Source of the DNA: an uncultured Helcococcus sp.
Lineage (GTDB): Bacteria > Bacillota > Clostridia > Tissierellales > Peptoniphilaceae
DNA length: 5,049 nucleotides
Direction of reading: 5' to 3'
Assembly: GCF_946998255.1 (NCBI RefSeq)
Contig: NZ_CAMPYN010000071.1
Location: 1 to 5,049, forward strand
The notes under the pieces are model-generated. The model saw only the letters and a program-made list of their open reading frames with translations. It ran no database searches and was not told the origin of the DNA. This document shows positions 1 to 5,049 of the stretch, one piece after another (position 1 is the stretch's first letter; each line of letters starts with the position of its first letter). A program made the translations under genes and the position numbers.

Positions 1-857
1 AACAATCTTTCAAGCTCCAAACTTACCTTGTAGTATCCTGTCAAGTCGTCATGCTTAGCAAAGAACTCATCTATGGCTTCTTTAGCCTCTGCAAATTTGT
101 GGCCGTCAATAAGCCTTTCAATCTTAGATACCTTGATAGCTTCAGAAAGTGAATTTTCACCCTCTGCTTCAAAATAATTATCAGGCATATCTTTTAACCT
201 AGTTCCATTTACTGCCAAGTAATAAATTTTCAACTGCAACCATAAATATGTTCTTGTACTTTCATCCTTGTTTAATATCTGAACATTTCTTGCATCATTA
301 TTTATTATTTTCCCCTTGAATGGCACTCCATTCAAAATAGCAAAAAATACGCCAACAACAGCAAATAAAAATAAGAAAACTAAAACAAGACCATCTAGTA
401 GAAACATTAAGCCAATAGCAAGAATGGATGTGATTAGATTCAAAATCACTCCCCCATAGTTATATAGCTTGTATGGGTATGGATCTCCTAATTGTCCTGG
501 AGGGTCTAATAGACATTGGCCACCTGTCCCTGCTATAGACATTTTCTTAAACTTGTAGCCTTCATTTTCATATTTCACCAAGATGTCTGATCCAACCCTG
601 AAAGATACAAACTTATATCCACTTAGTAGGCCAAATATCAAATGTCCACCCTCATGGATAATAATTTGTAGGTAAAATGCCGCTATAGCAAAAATGAAAA
701 CCAAAACGAAAAATAATACTTCATTCATTCCTAAAAAATCTGGACTTACCTTCATTTTAATAGAAAATATCATTAAAGAAACACCTATCGCAGCTCCTAT
801 CAACAGGGGCAGGATAAATCCTGAAATCTTCTTTAATAATGATTTAAACTTATTCAT
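1..857 (-). CDS. Putative M50-type membrane zinc metalloprotease, 3' end cut off by the window edge
   Basis: The first 285 codons are uninterrupted from the ATG at 857 to the left edge, so the stop lies outside the window. A GAGG ribosome site (863-866) sits 5 bases before the ATG. Residues 68-72 read HEGGH, the HExxH zinc and catalytic motif of site-2-protease-like M50 enzymes. It directly follows a hydrophobic segment (about 46-66). Other likely membrane segments are about 12-33, 135-155 and 156-176. A GTGGQC motif at 110-115 followed by DPPG, an NYGG...N stretch at 133-140, and NNDARN at 186-191 resemble conserved parts of related clostridial proteins. D188 is a candidate third zinc ligand (inference). 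After about residue 195 the chain becomes hydrophilic and helical, perhaps a cytoplasmic TPR-like tail. The substrate is unknown. It is transcribed away from treR, and nothing ties it to trehalose use. The protease-family call is fairly safe; the role is not. Confidence 0.8.
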   Translation of the reverse strand, partial: MNKFKSLLKKISGFILPLLIGAAIGVSLMIFSIKMKVSPDFLGMNEVLFFVLVFIFAIAAFYLQIIIHEGGHLIFGLLSGYKFVSFRVGSDILVKYENEGYKFKKMSIAGTGGQCLLDPPGQLGDPYPYKLYNYGGVILNLITSILAIGLMFLLDGLVLVFLFLFAVVGVFFAILNGVPFKGKIINNDARNVQILNKDESTRTYLWLQLKIYYLAVNGTRLKDMPDNYFEAEGENSLSEAIKVSKIERLIDGHKFAEAKEAIDEFFAKHDDLTGYYKVSLELERL

Positions 858-887
858 ACTTTCCTCACTTTTTAATTTTATATTTAA

Positions 888-915
888 ATTATATTTCTTT
901 ATTGACAAAATACAA
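888..915 (-). promoter_or_regulatory. Predicted promoter of the M50-type protease gene
   Basis: On the minus strand TTGTAT (915-910) and a perfect TATAAT (893-888) are separated by 16 bases. Transcription would start near 881, leaving a leader of about 24 bases with a good ribosome site. A second possible -10 (TATAAA, 882-877) lies closer to the gene. Seen by inspection only. Confidence 0.5.
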
Positions 916-930
916 GTGTGTTAATATATA
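902..930 (+). promoter_or_regulatory. Predicted treR promoter
   Basis: A consensus -35 TTGACA (902-907) is followed after 17 bases by TATATA (925-930). A perfect TATAAT at 927-932 is also present but with 19-base spacing. Transcription would start near 937 and give a leader of about 23 bases. The -35 lies inside the spacer of the opposing protease promoter. I see no copy of the TreR-type palindrome here, so autoregulation is not evident. Confidence 0.6.
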
Positions 931-948
931 ATAAAGACAAATAACTTT

Positions 949-953
949 TGGAG
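949..953 (+). promoter_or_regulatory. Ribosome binding site that fixes the treR start
   Basis: TGGAG ends 6 bases before the ATG at 960. The alternative upstream TTG start at 948 overlaps this site and would have no ribosome site of its own, so the ATG at 960 is preferred. Confidence 0.75.
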
Positions 954-959
954 TTAGAT

Positions 960-1667
960 ATGAAGAGACCGCTATATATAAAGATTTATGATCATTTTAA
1001 AAGCTTAATAGAAGACAAGAAACTTTTACCCGGAGATGAGATAGATTCTGAAAAAGATTTGATGGAAAAGTATAATTGCTCTAGGGATACGGTAAGAAAA
1101 GCTACCACCCTATTAGAGCAACATTCTTACATTAAAAAATCAAGAGGCAAAGCTTCAGTGGTTATAGAAAATAACCACAATGACTTCCCAGCAGCCAATA
1201 TAAGAAGTTTCAAGGAATTAAGTAGGGACAGCAAATTTTCCACTAGCACAAAACTTGTAAGCTTAACTTTAGATGATAAGGATGAATATCCTTTTTTAAG
1301 AGAAATGAAGAGTGATAAAGTTTACCGTATAGCAAGAGTAAGGGAAATTGATAATCAAGCAATCATTTATGATGTAGACTACTTGGATGCAGACCTTGTA
1401 CCAAATATGACCGAACAAATTGCTGAAGACTCTATTTATGAATATATAGAAGGAGTCCTAGACATACAGATTGCCTATTCTGAAAAGAATATTACTGTAA
1501 GGCATGCTCCAAATAAAATTTTAGATAGTATGGATTTGCTGAAAGATGACTTAGTTGTCTTGGTTAAAAGCAAAACTTACACCGATAACAACGAGTTTTT
1601 CCAGTACACCAGGTCCTTTCATAGGGCTGATAAATTTTCTTTTAATACCTATGCTTTGAGAAAATAA
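960..1667 (+). CDS. treR: Trehalose operon repressor TreR, GntR/HutC family
   Basis: This 235-residue protein represses trehalose genes and in the known Bacillus subtilis family member responds to trehalose-6-phosphate. Residues 4-68 form the winged helix-turn-helix: LPGDEIDSE (23-31) and the recognition region SRDTVRKA (41-48) are classic GntR signatures, and SRGKASVV (61-68) is the wing. The rest is a UTRA ligand-binding domain. SFKEL after the linker, SIYEYIEG in the middle, and FFQYTRSFHRADKF near the C-terminus closely resemble Bacillus TreR as I remember it, which is why TreR is preferred over a generic GntR regulator. Length is normal for the family. The start is the ATG with a well-placed GGAG. 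Position immediately upstream of treP-treC supports the role. It is on the same strand as its targets but a terminator separates it from them, so it probably has its own transcript. Confidence 0.93.
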   Translation: MKRPLYIKIYDHFKSLIEDKKLLPGDEIDSEKDLMEKYNCSRDTVRKATTLLEQHSYIKKSRGKASVVIENNHNDFPAANIRSFKELSRDSKFSTSTKLVSLTLDDKDEYPFLREMKSDKVYRIARVREIDNQAIIYDVDYLDADLVPNMTEQIAEDSIYEYIEGVLDIQIAYSEKNITVRHAPNKILDSMDLLKDDLVVLVKSKTYTDNNEFFQYTRSFHRADKFSFNTYALRK

Positions 1668-1696
1668 TGAGAGTTTTCAAACTCTCATTATTTTTT
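1661..1696 (+). terminator. Intrinsic terminator after treR
   Basis: TAATGAGAGTT (1665-1675) pairs perfectly with AACTCTCATTA (1680-1690) around a TTCA loop, then six T's follow (1691-1696). A's before the stem can extend pairing with the T's. The stem contains the treR stop codon (1665-1667). It should stop treR transcripts before treP. Confidence 0.88.
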
Positions 1697-1728
1697 ATGC
1701 TAAAATCCTGTTAATTATTTAATTTAAC

Positions 1729-1757
1729 TTGATTTTATTATATATCCGTGATAACAT
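1729..1757 (+). promoter_or_regulatory. Predicted treP-treC promoter with extended -10
   Basis: TTGATT (1729-1734), a 17-base spacer, then TAACAT (1752-1757) preceded by TG at 1749-1750 in extended -10 register. Transcription would start near 1764, giving a leader of about 38 bases. The region just upstream (1710-1728) is almost pure A/T and could act as an UP element. An alternative -10, TATAAA at 1763-1768, lacks a good -35. Confidence 0.6.
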
Positions 1758-1763
1758 TTTCAT
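1749..1763 (+). promoter_or_regulatory. Candidate cre site for CcpA
   Basis: TGATAACATTTTCAT is an imperfect palindrome (TGA-AA--TT-TCA) and, including the base before it, matches 14 of 16 positions of the degenerate cre consensus WTGNNARCGNWWWCAW; the central CG is CA here. It covers the -10 and reaches the expected transcription start, a normal place for catabolite repression. Matching this loose pattern in AT-rich DNA can occur by chance. Confidence 0.42.
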
Positions 1764-1769
1764 ATAAAG

Positions 1770-1783
1770 CATGTACGTACATG
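1770..1783 (+). promoter_or_regulatory. Probable TreR operator
   Basis: CATGTACGTACATG is a perfect 14-base palindrome. Its core TGTA-CG-TACA fits the GntR/HutC-type operator layout and resembles the TGTATATACA core reported for TreR in Bacillus, with CG replacing the central TA. It begins about 6 bases after the predicted transcription start, so bound repressor would block initiation or escape. Only this one copy is seen in the window. Confidence 0.72.
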
Positions 1784-1801
1784 TGAAAAGGGAGGAAAAA
1801 A

Positions 1802-3259
1802 ATGGCAAAATATACAAATGATGCTAATCAACTACTTACTTTAGTAGGTGGTAAAAGCAATATTAAGTCAGTTACTCATTGTATTACAAGAATGAGATTT
1901 GTACTTAATGATTTATCAAAAGCTGACATAGACGCTATTGAAAACCTGGACTCAGTAAAGGGTACATTTACTCAAGCTGGTCAATTCCAAGTTATAATCG
2001 GTAATGATGTTGCAGACTTCTACAACGAATTTACAAGATTATCAGGAATCGAAGGTGTTTCAAAAGAACAAGTGAAGGCTGACGCTAAAGACAACCAAAA
2101 CTGGTTACAAAAATTAATGTCAAACTTGGCAGAAATCTTTGCACCACTTATTCCAGCACTTGTTGTTGGTGGTTTGATCTTAGGTTTTAGAAACATCCTT
2201 GAAGGTGTAAAAATGTTCAACGACCTTGGACAATTCACACTAAAAGAAGGTACACAAACAATCACAAATATTTCACCATTCTGGAATGGTGTAAACCACT
2301 TCCTATGGCTACCTGCTGAAGCTATATTCCACTTCTTACCAGTAGCTATAACATGGTCAGTAACAAGAAAGATGGGATCAACACAAATTTTAGGTATTAT
2401 TTTAGGTATTACTTTAGTATCTCCACAATTGTTAAACGCTTATGGCGTTGCTGGCGCAGAAGCTGGTTCAATCCCACAATGGGACTTTGGATACTTCAAG
2501 TTAAACATGATTGGTTACCAAGCACAAGTTATTCCAGCTATGTTAGCAGGTTTCACACTTGTTTATCTAGAAAGATTCTTCAAGAAAATCATTCCTAATG
2601 TGGTATCGATGATATTTGTACCATTCTTTGCACTATTACTTTCTGTGATATTTGCTCACACAATCTTAGGACCAATTGGTTGGAAGATAGGTTCAGCTAT
2701 ATCTACAGTAGTATACTCAGGATTGACATCAGCATTTAACTGGTTATTTGCAGCAGTGTTTGGATTCTTCTACGCACCACTAGTAATTACCGGTTTACAC
2801 CACATGACAAATGCTATCGACTTAGAATTAATTAACCAAACTGCAACAGCTACACAAGCAGGCACAACCCTATTATGGCCAATGATTGCTTTATCAAACA
2901 TAGCTCAAGGTTCTGCAGTTGCTGCAACAGTATTTCTAAACAAAGCTGACGCAAAACACAAAGAAGTTGCTATTCCATCATGGATTTCAGCATGGTTAGG
3001 TGTTACAGAACCAGCAATGTTTGGGGTTAACGTTAAATTAAGATATCCATTCCTAGCAGCAATGATTGGTTCATCAATAGCAGCTGTATTCTCAGTAATC
3101 ACAAATACAGGAGCTTTATCAATCGGTGTTGGTGGTATACCAGGATTCTTATCATTCCCACTTGAAAAATGGGGAACATTCTTTATAGCAATGATAATAG
3201 CTATAGTAGTACCATTTGTACTAACAATAGTTTTTTCAAAAAGAAAAGAAAATAAATAG
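1802..3259 (+). CDS. treP: Trehalose-specific PTS permease EIIBC
   Basis: This 485-residue membrane protein imports trehalose and phosphorylates it to trehalose-6-phosphate. The EIIB domain covers about residues 1-85: VTHCITRMRF (24-33) carries the phosphorylated Cys27, and VKGTF...GQFQVIIG is the usual end of the B domain. The EIIC domain (about 105-480) has many hydrophobic segments, the ITGLHHM motif with His333-His334, LSNIAQGSA, and GVTEPAMFGVN (400-410) with the sugar-site Glu403. QLLNAYG and the VGGIPGFLS loop fit the trehalose/sucrose/beta-glucoside EIIC family, and overall similarity to Bacillus TreP is strong. There is no EIIA domain at the C-terminus (it ends in SKRKENK), so EIIA must come from another protein. 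The start has GGGAGG (1790-1795) 6 bases upstream. It is the first gene of an operon with treC. Substrate choice rests largely on the neighbours; sucrose is the main alternative. Confidence 0.93.
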   Translation: MAKYTNDANQLLTLVGGKSNIKSVTHCITRMRFVLNDLSKADIDAIENLDSVKGTFTQAGQFQVIIGNDVADFYNEFTRLSGIEGVSKEQVKADAKDNQNWLQKLMSNLAEIFAPLIPALVVGGLILGFRNILEGVKMFNDLGQFTLKEGTQTITNISPFWNGVNHFLWLPAEAIFHFLPVAITWSVTRKMGSTQILGIILGITLVSPQLLNAYGVAGAEAGSIPQWDFGYFKLNMIGYQAQVIPAMLAGFTLVYLERFFKKIIPNVVSMIFVPFFALLLSVIFAHTILGPIGWKIGSAISTVVYSGLTSAFNWLFAAVFGFFYAPLVITGLHHMTNAIDLELINQTATATQAGTTLLWPMIALSNIAQGSAVAATVFLNKADAKHKEVAIPSWISAWLGVTEPAMFGVNVKLRYPFLAAMIGSSIAAVFSVITNTGALSIGVGGIPGFLSFPLEKWGTFFIAMIIAIVVPFVLTIVFSKRKENK

Positions 3260-3268
3260 GGGGAATAA

Positions 3269-4897
3269 ATGAATAGCAAATTCAAAGAATATGCTATCTA
3301 TCAAATTTACCCAAAGTCATTCCAAGACACTAATAGTGATGGATTTGGCGATTTAGAGGGAGTCATTAAAAGACTCCCTCTTTTAGCTAAACTAGGCATC
3401 GACATGATTTGGTTGTCACCTTTTTACAAGTCACACCAATATGACAACGGCTATGATGTTGACGACTACAAGTCAATCGATCCTAGATATGGAGACTTTG
3501 AAATTTTTGATAGACTAGTAGCAGAAGCAAAAAAACACAATATAGGAATAATGCTGGATATGGTATTTAACCATACCTCTATTCATCATAAATGGTTCCA
3601 AGAGGCCTTGAAGGGCAATAAAAAATATCAAAACTACTATATTTGGAAGGATTCAAAAGAAAATATCACCAATTGGGAGTCCAAATTTGGTGGGTCTGCT
3701 TGGGAATATTGCGAAGAATTAGACAAGTATTACCTTCACTTATATCACCCAAACCAAGCAGATTTGAACTGGAAAAATCCAGAAGTAAGAAACGAATTTT
3801 CTGACGTCCTAAGATTTTGGATGGACAAGGGCGTAAAAGGTTTTAGATTTGATGTAATCAATGTAACCACAAAACCTGATGTTTATGAAGATGACCACAT
3901 AGGTGATGGTAGAAGATTTTACACTGACGGTCCACAATTGATGGGTTGGATGCATGAAATTTATGACAAGGCAGGTTTTGATGAATCCATAGTGACTGTA
4001 GCTGAACTTTCATCCACCAGCATAGAAAATTCAAACAAATATACCAATCCAAAAGATGGTATATTCTCAATGGCCTTCAACTTCCATCATTTGAAGGTTG
4101 ACTATGTAGATGGCAACAAGTGGACAGTTACAGATATGGACTGGAATGACTTCTTCACTTTGATTGATGAATGGCAAAGAAAGGCTGAAGAACAAGATGG
4201 ATGGTCAGCCTGGTTCTTAAATAATCACGACCAGCCTAGAGCAGTTTCAAGATTTGGAAATCCTGAAAAATATCATTATGAATCCGCAACAGCCTTGGCA
4301 ACATTGACCCACTTGATGAGAGGAACTCCTTACATTTACCAGGGTGAAGAAATCGGTATGACCAATCCAGATTATGAATCTATCGATGACTATGATGACT
4401 ATGAATCAACCAACTATTATAAAATCTTAGTTGAAAATGGTACACCTGAAGAAGATGCCTTAAAGGCGATCAACTTTAAATCTAGGGACAATTCAAGAGC
4501 ACCGGTAAGGTGGGATGATAGTGAATATGGTGGTTTTTCTGATGTTGAACCTTGGATAGGTGTAAACAAGGACAGATCTATCAACTATATGGATGCTGTT
4601 AATGACAATCATTCAGTATTTTATCACTACCAAGACTTGATAAAATTGAGAAAAGACCACAAGGCAATTGCTTATGGATCATACAAGGCCCTATACTTTG
4701 ATGACAAGGTTTATATTTTTGAAAGATCATATGAAGATGAAAAATTAATTGTTTTGATCAATGTTTCAGAAGAAAATCATGAACTTGATGATTCTATCAA
4801 GGAAACAATAAAGAATGGAAAAATAATTTCCAACAACTACAAAGACTTTGATTTTAGCAAACTTACACCTTATCAAGCTGTCGTAGTTTCTATATAG
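3269..4897 (+). CDS. treC: Trehalose-6-phosphate hydrolase (alpha,alpha-phosphotrehalase), GH13
   Basis: This 542-residue cytoplasmic enzyme splits trehalose-6-phosphate into glucose and glucose-6-phosphate (treA in Bacillus, treC in E. coli). GH13 regions appear in order: YQIYPKSFQDTN near the start; DMVFNH (97-102); GFRFDV with nucleophile Asp195; VAELSS with acid/base Glu246; NNHDQPR with Asp321. DGRRFYTDGPQL, FHHLKVDY, GTPYIYQGEEIGMTN and SRDNSRAPVRWD are typical of phosphotrehalases rather than oligo-1,6-glucosidases. D20-N22-D24-D28 forms the usual calcium loop. VAELSS has Ala where Bacillus TreA has Gly, and the N-terminus lacks the common WW pair. The ribosome site (GGGGG, 3259-3263) touches the treP stop and only 9 bases separate the genes, suggesting translational coupling. 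It ends with tandem stops TAG TAA. Without the treP/treR context, an oligo-1,6-glucosidase would be the alternative. Confidence 0.94.
   Translation: MNSKFKEYAIYQIYPKSFQDTNSDGFGDLEGVIKRLPLLAKLGIDMIWLSPFYKSHQYDNGYDVDDYKSIDPRYGDFEIFDRLVAEAKKHNIGIMLDMVFNHTSIHHKWFQEALKGNKKYQNYYIWKDSKENITNWESKFGGSAWEYCEELDKYYLHLYHPNQADLNWKNPEVRNEFSDVLRFWMDKGVKGFRFDVINVTTKPDVYEDDHIGDGRRFYTDGPQLMGWMHEIYDKAGFDESIVTVAELSSTSIENSNKYTNPKDGIFSMAFNFHHLKVDYVDGNKWTVTDMDWNDFFTLIDEWQRKAEEQDGWSAWFLNNHDQPRAVSRFGNPEKYHYESATALATLTHLMRGTPYIYQGEEIGMTNPDYESIDDYDDYESTNYYKILVENGTPEEDALKAINFKSRDNSRAPVRWDDSEYGGFSDVEPWIGVNKDRSINYMDAVNDNHSVFYHYQDLIKLRKDHKAIAYGSYKALYFDDKVYIFERSYEDEKLIVLINVSEENHELDDSIKETIKNGKIISNNYKDFDFSKLTPYQAVVVSI
3355..3384 (+). 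other. Terminator-like hairpin inside the start of treC
   Basis: AGAGGGAGTC (3355-3364) and GACTCCCTCT (3372-3381) pair perfectly over 10 bases, six of them G/C, around a 7-base loop, and TTTT ends the motif (3381-3384). It lies about 87 bases into treC, encoding residues around 29-39 (EGVIKRLPLL). The shape matches a weak intrinsic terminator or an RNA stability/processing element; function is inferred only. Confidence 0.5.
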
Positions 4898-4902
4898 TAA
4901 AG

Positions 4903-4941
4903 AAAAATTCCTTATCCTATAATTGGATAAGGAATTTTTTT
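4903..4941 (+). terminator. Intrinsic terminator after treC, likely bidirectional
   Basis: AATTCCTTATCC (4906-4917) pairs perfectly with GGATAAGGAATT (4925-4936) around a 7-base loop, extended by AAA/TTT pairs, with seven T's (4935-4941). Read from the other strand it is also followed by a T-rich tail, so it could end a convergent minus-strand transcript as well. It begins 5 bases after the treC stop. Confidence 0.9.
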
Positions 4942-4945
4942 ATTC

Positions 4946-5049
4946 TTAACTTATTATGCGGATTCTAGTGTTTTTTGCTACCAACATGAATTCCGTCCCT
5001 AACTTTTCATGACTATTTAAGCCTTTCCTTCTACTGTCATGAATTCTGT
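4946..5049 (-). other. Partial open frame entering from the right edge (possible gene 3' end, or repeat DNA)
   Basis: On the minus strand one frame is open from the right edge to TAA (4948-4946), 34 codons, ending NTRIRIIS. It points at treC and could use the shared terminator as its own. No domain is recognisable, its composition is rich in Arg and Lys, and it contains no convincing internal start with a ribosome site. The same DNA carries a spaced repeat, so the open frame may be fortuitous. I do not recognise a gene. Confidence 0.25.
4978..5049. repeat. Imperfect direct repeat spaced 53 bases, with an inverted repeat between
   Basis: CTAC-NNN-CATGAATTC-N-GT occurs at 4978-4996 and 5031-5049 (15 of 19 bases identical, both containing CATGAATTC). 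Between and overlapping them, TTCATGAC (5006-5013) and GTCATGAA (5036-5043) form an 8-base inverted repeat with a 22-base loop. The second copy ends exactly at the window edge, so the array may continue. This could be part of an intergenic repeat family. Confidence 0.45.

Noticed and set aside
694..924. Plus-strand open frame of 76 codons
   Set aside because: Mostly antisense to the well-supported M50 gene, with low-complexity composition and no ribosome site; it runs through the divergent promoters.
908..924. TACAAGTGTG as a TreR operator in the treR promoter
   Set aside because: The half-sites are in the wrong orientation and do not form a palindrome.
948..959. TTG start giving treR four extra residues
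   Set aside because: The TTG overlaps the GGAG ribosome site of the ATG at 960, and the family start fits the ATG.
1710..1728. GTTAA...TTAAC inverted repeat upstream of the operon -35, as a second operator
   Set aside because: Only 5 bases per arm in almost pure A/T DNA and unlike the TGTA-NN-TACA palindrome; more likely just an A/T-rich upstream element.
2020..2265. Minus-strand open frame of 81 codons
   Set aside because: Antisense shadow of treP with no recognisable domain.
2353..2598. Plus-strand open frame of 81 codons
   Set aside because: Out-of-frame shadow within treP.
2905..3285. Minus-strand open frame of 126 codons
   Set aside because: Antisense to the treP end and treC start; the treP frame there has conserved EIIC motifs and the antisense protein resembles nothing I know.
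3858..4070. Minus-strand open frame of 70 codons
   Set aside because: Antisense to treC through the catalytic Glu246 region; rich in His, Trp and Cys as expected of a shadow frame.
1..5049. CRISPR array, tRNA, rRNA, insertion sequence or phage/defence genes
   Set aside because: No regularly spaced repeat-spacer units, RNA-gene signatures, transposase motifs or defence domains were seen by eye.

Overview
The window is low-GC, with A-ending codons, strong Shine-Dalgarno sites and U-tailed hairpin terminators, which fits an AT-rich Gram-positive (Firmicutes). Protein style and base composition suggest an anaerobic coccus of the Anaerococcus/Peptoniphilus type, but that genus-level placement is an impression, not something the sequence proves.

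Layout. Positions 1-857, minus strand: the first 285 codons of a membrane M50-type zinc metalloprotease that runs off the left edge. Positions 858-959: a compact divergent promoter region. Positions 960-1667, plus strand: treR, a GntR/UTRA repressor, closed by a strong hairpin terminator that includes its stop codon. Positions 1697-1801: the control region of the trehalose operon, with an extended -10 promoter, a candidate catabolite (cre) site over the -10, and a perfect 14-bp palindrome downstream that is probably the TreR operator. Positions 1802-3259: treP, a trehalose PTS EIIBC permease. Positions 3269-4897: treC/treA, a GH13 trehalose-6-phosphate hydrolase, 9 bases after treP, followed by a hairpin terminator. 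Positions 4942-5049: no complete gene, but a partial minus-strand open frame that coincides with an imperfect 53-base-spaced repeat at the right edge.

How it works. TreP takes up trehalose and phosphorylates it, needing an EIIA domain supplied from elsewhere. TreC splits trehalose-6-phosphate into glucose and glucose-6-phosphate. TreR should release its operator when trehalose-6-phosphate accumulates. The system itself is well known (Bacillus subtilis treP-treA-treR type). What is less standard here is the order (treR first, on its own transcript), the densely packed operon promoter, and a terminator-like hairpin inside the start of treC. I found no clearly new biological system.
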